Assembly: GCA_949316235.1 (NCBI GenBank)
Contig: OX438747.1
Span: 30,818,618 to 30,882,617, forward strand
Source: Oegoconia quadripuncta
Lineage: Eukaryota; Arthropoda; Insecta; Lepidoptera; Autostichidae
Direction: 5' to 3'
DNA length: 64,000 bases
In this document: one piece after another, positions 46,191 through 57,600 of the stretch
Numbering within the stretch: the first letter of the stretch is position 1
Layout of the letters: the number at the start of each line of letters is the position of its first letter
Position numbers and translations under genes: made by a program
Notes under the pieces: generated by a model
Databases searched by the model: none
The model's input: the letters and a program-made list of their open reading frames with translations, nothing else
Told to the model about the DNA's origin: nothing

Positions 46191-46469
46191 TTTGTCGTTT
46201 AGAAACATTTGCCAAGTGTCTTGTCTATGGCTGAAGAGTCATCAAACTTTCATATACATTACCCGCCTCCATACTCCTTCCACTGCAACTCCTGTAAGCC
46301 AGGATCAAAAGTGGTACTCTGCACGGCGCCTACTGAAGATAGACGGTGCCCTACGTGTCTCTATTGCTACCTTGGGCCCCAGACTAATTAAAGAAGAGTT
46401 AAAGGTGTGAAGTAGGAAAGAAGTCCCCCCCCCCCCCCCCTCGGCAATGGGAGTGTAATTAGTTAGTTT

Positions 46470-46722
46470 CGACGACCTGTTTGGTGTAGTGGTTAGCAAC
46501 TCTGACCACTGTACCAAAAGGTTGCCGAATCCCGCTAGGGGAATATGTTTGTGTGATGAATACGGACATGTGTACCCGAGTTATGGATGTTTTTATTTAT
46601 AATAAGTATTTATTTACACAAAAAATATATATTTATGTATTATATCAACCATCTGATATCCACAACACAAGCATATAGTTGCTTACTGTGCAACTAGATG
46701 GCGCTGTGTGTGTCTAAGAATA
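46470..46722 (+). repeat. SINE family A, full length
   Basis: GACGACCTGTTTGGTGTAGT GGTTAGCAACTCTGACC, decayed box B GAATCCCGCTAG, GATGAATACGGACATGTG, tail CAACTAGATGGCGCTGTGTG TGTC..ATATTTA. It defines the family best. Confidence 0.85.
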
Positions 46723-46904
46723 TTTAATTTTTTTTTTTTTTAAGATAGGTAAATGAATTCAAAATCAGCACTAAGGCTTAACCTATGGGGAAGGGGATCA
46801 AGTTATGCTTGACACCCTGTTTTGATGTACAGTCGATTTCTTTCATTGAAGTCTGAGGTAGTGTATAGTCGAGCACAAATGTCGATTCTAGCTTTTAGGT
46901 AAAA

Positions 46905-47096
46905 AAACTCTTATCTTATCTAAATCTGGCGCCAAGCAGCAATGTTAATAGCACTGTTGTGTTCCGGTTGTCAGCCAGTCCTCCAAATGTGTTGGGGTTT
47001 CCGGGTTAGTACGCTTCCACCTTCGACCTCATCTTCACTTAACATCAGGTGTGATTGAGGTCAAGTACCAACCCGTTGTGCATAAAGAAAAAATTG
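46905..47096 (+). repeat. SINE family D, head truncated
   Basis: CTCTTATCTTATCTAAATCT, TGTTGTGTTCCGGTTGTCAG, AACATCAGGTGTGATTGAGG, CATAAAGAAAAA. Confidence 0.8.
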
Positions 47097-47162
47097 ATGG
47101 CTGCTCGTCTGACTTATTGGCCATTAGTGTCGGTGTACTTTAGGAGTCTGCTCTCCAGCAAA

Positions 47163-47345
47163 GCTACTACAACTTAGAGCGATTCGAGTGAGAAAGAGTC
47201 GCGCGCGACATAGTCTCAGTCTCTTGCAGCTGATTGGCTGTCGCTTGACACCTGTCCGCTTGATCGCCAATCGGCTTTGAGAGATGTAAGCTATGTCGCA
47301 CGCGACTCTATGTCACTCGAGTCGCGCTAAGTTGTAGTAGCCCTG
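47163..47345. mobile_element. MITE family G, intact
   Basis: CTACTACAACTTAGAGCGAT TCGAGTGA... mirrored by TCACTCGAGTCGCGCTAAGT TGTAGTAG. Inner pair AGAGTCGCGCGCGACATAG / CTATGTCGCACGCGACTCT. About 183 bp. Confidence 0.8.
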
Positions 47346-47574
47346 CAGGTAACTCTTCTGACTTACTTACATCAATGATCTCCTTCATCCCGGCATATTA
47401 GGGTATGCAGACGATAACGCCAGTTGTGCTAGAGAAAAGGCTGGAAAACACCTGACTGTCTGTGGCCACAAATCTGACAACAACAACAATCTGCACTGGT
47501 CCCTCGTGGTGGATTATGGCTCACTCCTTGTGAGAGAAGGCTGTGCTCCAGCAGTATCAACATGAGTCTCTTAG

Positions 47575-47917
47575 GCCCGTATTAATAAACCATACTCAAG
47601 ATTGAGAACAGTCTTGTGACCGGTCTCAAGTAAACGTGTTGATTAATAAACCTAACTTGAGACCTGAAACGCACGTGGATACTCAAGCAGTACTCACTTG
47701 AGAGGTGCGCCGAGTTTCACGTATTAATAAACGAAACTCAAGACTATCATTCATTCGCCGCTGAGGCGAATACTTGAGAAGTGATCTCAGCTGAGTAGAC
47801 CTCAAGATTGGTTTATAAATTAGCACGGATCTTGAGATAGCGTCAACTGCTTAAGACGCATCTCGAGTGATACAGCCTCAAGACTTGTATTGAGATCGGT
47901 TTATTAATACGGGCCTC
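47575..47917. mobile_element. MITE family F, intact
   Basis: AGGCCCGTATTAATAAACC at the left and GGTTTATTAATACGGGCCT at the right, about 340 bp, with many CTCAAG/CTTGAG half-palindromes and GCCGCTGAGGCG in the middle. It sits about 700 bp upstream of the silk gene start. Confidence 0.85.
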
Positions 47918-48144
47918 AGTTCAAGATGTTGAATGACGATACGGTTGTCATCGTCATCATCTTGCCCAGTTTATTTTGGGGTCTGCCGAGTATATCTTTG
48001 ACGACACGATTTAAAAACCTGTTATTAATTACAAATAAATCAGTCTTACATTGGCACTGCCAAACAACCAATAATACATTGAAAAGAACAAAAGAAACAT
48101 GCTTCACTTCTTATATCTACCTCACATCGCTAGTACTTTCGCTC

Positions 48145-48340
48145 AGAGGGCGGAGTGTGAGTTTTGTTTCGACTTAACTTTACTACCGCGTTCACGTTTA
48201 CGTGACGACTTGTATGGAGAAATGTGCAGCACCTCCATCCAGCGGATAGTTCGCAAAACGATTTTTTTCATAGGGACTTTTTCGTAAACGCGAACGCGAT
48301 GGTAAAGTTAAAAACGAGACAAAACTCACACTTCGCACAC
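48145..48340. mobile_element. MITE family H, close to the silk promoter
   Basis: CAGAGGGCGGAGTGTGAGTT TTG..ACTTTACTACCGCG on the left; CGTAAACGCGAACGCGATGG TAAAG..ACAAAACTCACACTTCGC on the right. It ends about 290 bp before the silk start codon. Confidence 0.8.
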
Positions 48341-48523
48341 TGGTCCTTAATCTCCTTGCGAACAGGACCGGTCTGAGCGATTGGTACTTTCCTCTCCCCC
48401 TTCACTTATATTATTATCACTATTATATCAATTTAATTTCTACCGAACACTCCTCGTCACAGTAGGTTATTAAGCAGCTAGTTAATTTTTGCGTTGCAAT
48501 AAAGCAAGTTATTATAACACCTC

Positions 48524-48582
48524 TATTTGTTCAGCTTTGAAACGGCAAACAGTCTACACCTTCGACAAAGAAGCCTATAAAT
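48524..48582 (+). promoter_or_regulatory. Putative silk-gene core promoter
   Basis: TATAAAT at 48576-48582 lies 45 nt before the ATG; TATTTGTTC at 48524-48532 fits a forkhead (SGF1-like) site. Short leaders and a TATA box are usual for lepidopteran silk genes. The transcription start would be near 48606, where a second TATATA also lies, so the exact box is uncertain. Confidence 0.5.
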
Positions 48583-48626
48583 TAGAGGGTAGTTGTAAAT
48601 TGCTCTATATACCGTCATCAGGAACG

Positions 48627-51600
48627 ATGAGGTTCACGATCGCTCTCCTAGTGCTCGCGGTAAGCAACAAAAGACTATTTTTCTCTCTCTTACCTGTAAA
48701 CAGGGTGTCGTTCTGTTTCAACCATTGAAAAATGAAAAATCAAAATGAAAATCATTTATTCATGTAGGCAATACAATATGCACTTATGAACGTCATTTGT
48801 TTTTTAAACTACCACTAGCTCGGAACGCGACCACTACTGAGAAGAGCTAGCGAGAAACTCAGAGGGTTTGTCTCTTTTCAATCAATCATTTACAATCAAG
48901 AAAGGTTACAACAATTTTTATATATCGTGTAGAGGAGCCGTTTAATCCCATGGATTACTTTCATTAAGGTAGTCTGAAATTTTGTAATATCCCTTTTTAC
49001 ATAATTTTTGTTTTATAATAAGTTTAAATTTATTAAGCGGAAGATTCCGTATATCCATGGGAACCTTGTTGTAGAAGTGCACACATTGACCTCTGAATGA
49101 CTTACTAACTTTACCAAGTCTGCTAAAAGGTACAGCTAATTGATTTTTGCTCCTTGTATTGACATTATGTCGGTCACAATGTTTCTCGAATGAATATATA
49201 TTTCTCTTAACATATACAAGATTTTCATTTATATATTGTGACGAAAATGTTAAAATATTAATTTCTTTAAATATATGTCTTAATGGATCTCTTGACCTTA
49301 ATTTATAAATTGCACGAATAGCTTGTTCTTGATATAAATTCATGGATTATCCGCACATTTAGTACCTACCCCGTTGCAGGACCAACGATTCTCAAGATTG
49401 AGAACAGTCTTGTGACCGGTCTGAAGTAAACGTGTTGATTAATAAACCTAACTTGAGACATGAAAAGCACGTGCATACTCCAGCAGTACTCACTTGAGAG
49501 GTGCGCGTATTAATAAACGAAACTCAAGACTATCATTAATTCGCCGCTGAGTAGACCTCAAGATTGGTTTATAAATTAGCACGGAGCTTGAGATAGCGTC
49601 AACTGTTTAAGACGTATCTCGGATGGTACAGCCTCAAGACTTGTATTGAGATTGGTTTATTAATACCGTCCTTATAATATACCCCGTTGCAGGACTAACC
49701 TTGCTCTGCACAGTCCCCTTTCCAGAATCTGTTCCACTCACAACGAATACAATGTTAAACACAATAACGATATTGATATTTTTCACTGTTCACATAAAGT
49801 TTTTAAAAATAATATACCTACTTACACACTTCGCTCTCCCACTATTTAACAAATAATGTTGACTGATTTATCATTCGTCTATTATTCATCATTATTCACT
49901 TATCTTCTAAATCAAACGTTGTCTTCTATCACATTTTTAAGTACTCGGTTTGGTTGGTGGTAGGGCATTTTAAATGTCCGCCTGGCTAGCTACCACCATC
50001 TTATCTAAATCTGCCGCCAAGCAGCAATGTTAACAGCATTGTTGTGTTCCGGTTGTCAGAGATAAGATAGCCAGTTCCCCAAATGTGTTGGGGGTTTCCG
50101 GGTCAGTACGCTTCCACCTTCGACCTCATCTTCACTTAACATCAGGTTTGATTGAGGTCAAGTATAACCCGTTGTGCATAAAAAAAAAAATATATGTACT
50201 TCTGTTAATGTACCTAAAGTAAATAAATAAATAAATGGAGCAGCTGCTCTTCGATAACGCGAAGGCCTTGGGTACTAACTGAATGAACGAAACGCACCCT
50301 CCCCAAAGTTCAGATGGGTTCTGTAGTGGATACCGCGAGTGGGCTATCGTAGAGAGATAGTAGGTACGATCTGCTTCGGGGAGCTGGAACCGACTGTAGA
50401 GGTAAAGCGCTGTGACACGTCTTTGGAAAGTCCGGATGTGTCCAGGACTGCCCACCGAGCTACATAATAAACTCTTTTGTATTGATATGATTTTATTGTG
50501 CACCTCATCACTGATCATGTGGAAGAGTTGTGGACCAGCTAGGACGCTACGGGCTCTCTTGTGTCTTGACTCTCTTGAGTGTCGGGTGCAATCAACCAAT
50601 TAATTAGGCGCGCTCTCGCCACAGTAGCGGTCCCGGCGTCTCTAGAGCATCGTGATTTATTCAGGGACGACGGGAAAAGACCCGATGGAGTCAGCTTAGT
50701 ACTGCTCTCAGTTCCTGCCCGGCTGAGCATGTTCAAAGTCACAATCACCCTATATATGCGTCACTCTCCGACATCCAGCCCTTTGTCGTTTGACACAAAA
50801 AATGAGACTGGTTCACGCCTCCGCAGACCTGGGGCTACCGCCCCTTCTTTTTTGCACAGCAGCGAACACAGATCAAGTTGGTCTGTGGCAGTGAACAATA
50901 TATTTAGCGGGGCAATAGCTTTCTGGATACTATGACTCACGGAAGCGGGTTAGGGACTTCAAATGCTTTTGAATTTTTATTTGTCAGGCATGCAAGTTTC
51001 TTCACGATGTTTTTCTTAACCGTTAGAGAGCAGTCGGATAAATGCACATAAGTAAGTAATTAAATTAAATTTAAAAACTCAAACATTAATTTGACTCAAA
51101 CATTAATACAAACGTTATTTAACCGATGTGGATACCGCGAGGCTGGTCTATTTCAGTTATTTCCATAGTATACTGACCTACGGCATTCTGTTGTGGGGAA
51201 ATGCCGCGGACATAAATTGTATCTTTGTTCTGCAGAAACGAGCGGTTCGCGCGATTTACAAATTGGGCCCCAGAGTGTCTCTTAGGATTAACATTAGCAT
51301 CGCAATATATTTACGAAAACTTAATGTATGTAAGAAAAAATATAGAATCGTTTAAGAAAAATAGTGATATACATAATGTGAATACCAGATATAAAAATAA
51401 ACTTGCTGTTCATGCCAGCCGTTTACACAAAGTTTACCTTTAAATAAATTCAAAACCATCATAAAACAGACATTATTAACCAACGGCTATTATAAAATTT
51501 CTGACTATCTGGATGATAAGCAAGCATGGAGATAGACCGCTCGGCGATATTCAGTCAGCCTAATTATACAATATAATATAATTGTAAGCCAAACTTATTT

Positions 51601-54600
51601 AAAAGAGCAACCCTTGAGTTTCTTGCTCGTTCTTCTCTGGGGAATCTGCTTTCCGAAGAGCAATAATGTCAATAATTTTAATATTAAGATAAAAAATGTG
51701 ACGTTTTCAAGTGATAATCTTTATCCTACGAAATAAATATTTTTTGACTTTTGACTTTTATTAATTTAAAAATGTTAATAATTTTATTTATTTACAGGGT
51801 CTGGTGGCGGTGACCGTCAACGGTCTGCCATGTAAGTACAATACAATACAGTTCAATACAAATACACTTTATTGTACAACAGAAAAGAAAATACAATTTC
51901 AGAAAAGCAACTATAGACTTATGTTGTGGATACCAGGTGGTTGATATACTACTTACATAAATATTTTTTTTTTGTAAATAATTACTAATTATAAATGAAA
52001 ACATCCATAACTCTGGTACAAATGTCCGTATTTATCACACAAACATTACCCCTAGCGGGACTCGAACCCGCAACCTTTTGGTATAGTGGCCAGATTTGCT
52101 AACCACTACACCAAAAGGTCGTCAAAATCACTAAGTACGTACCTACGCATACAATTTTATACGGGTGTCATCTCATCTGTCAGTTGGCTAGCCGGGTCTA
52201 ATTTATTTAGGATGGGGCTGTGCTGTACTGTACGCCATTTTCTTTCATTCTCCTCTTTCAATTTTATTACTCTCCTCATGGAGCTGTGTGTATGTGCAAA
52301 GATAGTTTCATCCCCCCACCTCGGAAATAGTATTTTTGCTATTCGATATCTGAGCACAAAAGCCGTTTTTATCCGGCTCAAGCGGATAAAAACGGCTTTC
52401 AAACTTACTTTAACCACAGAATTTGAATTTAGAACATCGCGTGCACTAGGTATGTGATTCCAAAACATCATTACCTATTTACTTCCATCTCCATGGTGTC
52501 GTATTTATCATACAACTTTTTAAAATTGTTAAAAACTCACTCTGAACCTCCTTGGTGTACTTTTGTTTTTAATTTGCTTTGAGCGCGCCATTTTGTTTTG
52601 ACATCGTAGGTATTATTATAAATAAGAAACTTGAAAACAATTAATCATTTCCTCGCTGAGGGGGGATGAAAAGTTACGTGTTGCACTCGAGTGTTAAGAT
52701 TTTTCACCTTGTGGTTTTTGATTCCCTCGCTAACGCTCAGGATTCTAATTTTTGAATCACTCGCTGCGCTCGAAAGTTGAGCACGCGGTTAAAAAGCAAC
52801 TTTGCACTCTTGTATAACAAACAAATAACTATTATTTATTTTTATTTATTTATTTATTTACTCCCTTTTTGTTTTTATCATCTCTCACATATGGGGTTGT
52901 CGTTCGTTTGGCTTGCCCGACGATTTGCATTCAACTTTTCTGTCACGGGTCTGTTATTTTCCTTATTTTATCTATCCTGGTCACTCCTCTCACCTATCTC
53001 AACATTCTAATCTCCCCTGCATGAAATTTTCTTTCATTTATCTTCTTCCGATTATTTACACCCAAAAGCGACTATTTTGTACTTCAATATTCTGTATAAT
53101 GAAATATTTTATTTTGTACTTATATTGAAGTATTTATGGTAATTTGTAAATATTTTGTTTTATGCACAACGGGTTAGAAATTGGCCTCAATCACACCTGA
53201 TGTTAAGTGAAGATGAGGCCGAAGGTGGTAGCATACTGACCCGGAAATCCCATCTTATTTGGGGGACTGGCTATCTTATCTCTGACAACCGGAACACAGC
53301 AATGCTATTAACATTGCTGTTTGGCCGCAAACTTCGATAAGATGGTGGTAGCTAGCCAGCTTAAAATGCCCTACCGCCAACCAACTTATAGGTGTTTAAT
53401 AATAATTTACTTAGTTCTTCCCGTTTTCAGATCCCAAAACCGTGACTAAGAGTTCATCGTCATCGTCACAACAGTCATCGTCATCATCATCCTCATCATC
53501 GTCGTCCTCTAAAACAACCAGTGACGGTGTCACTGTCGTAGAGAGTCAGGAGTCATCACAGGCGCAAGCTGCGCAATCTGCGCAAGCGTCGGAGGCCTAC
53601 AGTGAGGAAGATGACTGCGGAAATAAGAAGGAATCGTCATCGTCTATCGCATATCAAGCTGCAGCGGCCGAGAAATCAAGTTCTTCATCTGTCACTGTCA
53701 TATCAGGTACGTCACTACTGTCACTTATTTTATGTTACAAATCCCTCTTCAACAATTATCATATCAGCGGCAGGAATGCTGCTCCTGAAATATGCCTTCC
53801 TCATAAATTTATAGCGTGTGTGTCACCCCCCCATGTACGTGGCTCTAAGTATTAATGTATTGATACGAAGCCTTGATGGGCAGTTAATATACATTTGTCG
53901 TAATTCCTCTGGCCAAGTCCCAACACCGCATGGCGACCCTGCCAGTACTGCCTGTGTTAAGCACACAGGGTTTTAATATAGTTGGTACACCTCAATTGGT
54001 TGAATACGAGCTGCATCCAACCAATCACCTTTCGGCGACCTTAGGTCAACCCTTCCCCTTAAAAGTGGATGTTTTACCCTGCCCTTACCGGTGCTGGTTT
54101 CCACCCAAGAATTTTAATGCCTCACTGGATACCTGTTCTTCGAGCTATGTACCCTACCTACTGCCACTTCAACGTACTAATCCAATGTTTTTTTATGCAG
54201 AACGGGTAAACACTTGTCCTCAATCACACCTGATGTTAAGTGTAGAAGAAGCCGAATGTGGAAGCGTACTGATCCGAAAACCCCATCTTATTTCGTGTCT
54301 GGCTATTTTATCGCTGACAACCGGAACACAACAATAAATAAATAATAAATAAATATCCTTAGACATATACACAGCGCCATCTAGTTCCACAGTAAGCAAC
54401 TATAGGCTTGTGTTGTGGATACCAGATGGTTGATATACAACAAAAATACATTTAAAATAAAATAATACAAATAAACAATGCTATTAACATTGCTGTTTGG
54501 CCGCAAACTTCGATAAGATGGTGGTAGCTAGCCAACTGGACATTTAAAATGCCCTAACACCAACCAAACCGAGTACTAAACAGTACCCCGCTGGGGATCG

Positions 54601-57600
54601 AACCCGCGACCTCCGATTCGTAAACCGAAAATCTATATAACTAATATCATAAATGCGAAAGTTTGCATGTCTGTTGATATCAACACGAGTATAATCACGG
54701 CGGAACGGGTGGGTGAACGGATTTGGAAGAAATTTGATATATAGCTAGAATGTACCCTGGATTAAAACAAGATATTTTTTATCTCGATAAAGTGAGTAGG
54801 TCCCGCGGGATAAACAAATTAAACACATCCACGATAAAGTTATTCCAAGCAGGCGAAGCCGCGAGCGGAAAGTATGTAAATATGTAATATACTCGATGAG
54901 TTTTTTTAGCGTAAGGAAATAATCCGCTAAGCCGCGACTTCCGATTCGTAAACCCTATGTTGCTTAAATTGCGCTACGGAGGCGGTCGAATGTCGTTGAC
55001 TTTAGTTCGCTTATACGGATTTTTTTATTCCTGATTCGATCTCGTAGTAAAATGCAGAATCAAAATCAAAAAAATATTTATTTCGTAGGATTAAAATTAT
55101 CACTTGAAAACGTCACATCTTGTTTTCTTAATATTAAAATTATTGACATTATTGCTCATTCGCAAAGCAGATCCCCAGAGAAGAACGAGCAAGAAACTCA
55201 AGGGTTGCTCTTTTAAAGAAGTTTGGGTTACAATTATATTATATTGTATAATTAATTAGACTGAATATCGCCGAGCGGTCCATGTCCATGCTTGCTTTTT
55301 GTATATGTCTGTTTTAAGATGGTTTTGAAAGAGGTTTGGGAGAGATCGCTGTTAGCGATAAGGCCGCCTAATTTTTAGTTTCTATAAGATATTTATATGT
55401 ACCTTCCTTATTTAAACAATAAAGCGTATTTGATTGATTGATTGAATTTATTTAAAGGTAAATTTTAAATGTCCACTGGAACCTTATTATAAAAGCGTAT
55501 ACATTACCCCTTAAATGACTTAGTGACTGTGTAAACGGCTGACATGAGCAGCAAGTTTATTTTTATATCTGGTATTAACATTATGTATATCACTATTTTT
55601 CTTAAACGATTCTATATTTTTTCTTACATACATTAAGTTTTCGTAAATATATTGCGATGCTAATGTTAAATTTCTTTAAATTTATTTCTAAGAGACACTC
55701 TGGGGCCCAGTTTGTAAATCGCGCGAACTGCTCGTACCAGCGAACCAGTGTACCGCCCTTTCCTCTTACGTGACCTTCACTTTTCTTATGAGACCCAAAG
55801 ACTTTTGCTTGTAACTCTGAGATATTGTGGATGAGAAGAAATTGGGCAGTTTCCCGAAAGCTGTCCTTTGGATAGGATAACCTTCTCTAGTTATAAATTT
55901 AACAAAAGTTTATTGGCAATACAATAAGCTACTATTATTGTAATAATTTTATTAGAACATGCCGCAAGTAATACCATTCAATAAAAATAAATCAATGGAA
56001 TTATAGATTGAGAAATGTGCTAAATATATTGGTCAACAACAATGGTCCCAGTCAGCTCAGATCGCAATAATAAAAATCAGTATTGACTAAAATCTGTTCC
56101 TAATTACAGCTTCAGAGTGCAGCGATGAGGAATCAAGTGGAAGTGATGGATGCAGCGACCAATCAGGGGGCAGCAACCAGTCGAGCTCCAGCAACCAAGC
56201 AAGCTCTAGTAACCAAGTAGCCAGTGGCAGTCAGTCAAGCGGCAGCAGTCAATCAAACTCGAGTAATCAATCAAGTTCTAGCAACCAAGCAGATAGTGCC
56301 AGTCAGTCGAGCGCAAATAGTCAATCAAGCTCAAGTAACCAATCAAGTTCTAGCAACCAAGCGGATAGTGCCAGTCAGTCGAGCGCAAGTAGTCAATCAA
56401 GCTCGAGTAACCAAACTAGTTCTGGCAACCAAGCAGATAGTGCCAGTCAGTCGAGCGCAAGTAGTCAATCTAGTTCTAGTAGCCAAGCTGATAGCGGCGC
56501 CGAGTCAAGTTCAAGCAGTCAGGCCAGTACCAGCAATCAATCGAGTGATGATTGTGATAATGATTCGGGCTCAAGCAGCCAATCAAGCTCTAGCAGCCAA
56601 TCTGGTAGCGGCAATCAGTCGAGTTCCAGCAACCAAGCAGATAGTGCCAGTCAGTCGAGCGCAAGTAGTCAATCTAGTTCTAGTAGCCAAGCTGATAGCG
56701 GCGCCGAGTCAAGTTCAAGCAGTCAGTCCAGTACCAGCAATCAATCGAGTGATGATTGTGATAATGATTCGGGCTCAAGCAGCCAATCAAGCTCTAGCAG
56801 CCAATCTGGTAGCGGCAATCAGTCGAGTTCCAGCAACCAAGCAAGCTCGAGTAACCAATCAAGTTCTAGCAACCAAGCAGATAGTGCCAGTCAGTCGAGC
56901 GCAAGTAGTCAATCAAGCTCGAGTAACCAATCAAGTTCTAGCAACCAAGCAGATAGTGCCAGTCAGTCAAGCGCAAGTAGTCAAGCAAGCTCGAGTAACC
57001 AAAGTTCTGGCAATCAAGCTGATAGTGCCAGTCAGTCGAGCGCCAGTAGTCAATCAAGCTCGAGTAACCAAAGTTCTAGCAACCAAGCTGATAGTGCCAA
57101 TCAGTCGAGCGCAAGTAGTCAATCTAGTTCTAGTAGCCAAGCTGATAGCGGCGCCGAGTCAAGTTCAAGCAGTCAGTCCAGTACCAGCAATCAATCGAGT
57201 GATGATTGTGATAATGATTCGGGCTCAAGCAGCCAATCAAGCTCTAGCAGCCAATCTGGTAGCGGCAATCAGTCGAGTTCCAGCAACCAAGCAGATAGTG
57301 CCAGTCAGTCGAGCGCAAGTAGTCAATCAAGCTCGAGTAACCAATCAAGTTCTAGCAACCAAGCAGATAGTGCCAGTCAGTCGAGCGCAAGTAGTCAATC
57401 TAGTTCTAGTAGCCAAGCTGATAGCGGCGCCCAGTCAAGTTCAAGCAGTCAGTCCAGTACAAGCGATCAATCGACTGATGATTGTGATAATGATTCGTGC
57501 TCAAGCAGCCAATCAAGCTCTAGCAGCCAATCTGGTAGCGGCAATCAGTCGAGTTCCAGCAACCAAGCAGATAGTGCCAGTCAGTCGAGCGCAAGTAGTC

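Noticed and set aside
52086..52471. Overlapping 123- and 104-codon ORFs on opposite strands
   Set aside because: They arise from the palindrome at 52359-52399 in a silk-gene intron; no splice sites or family likeness.
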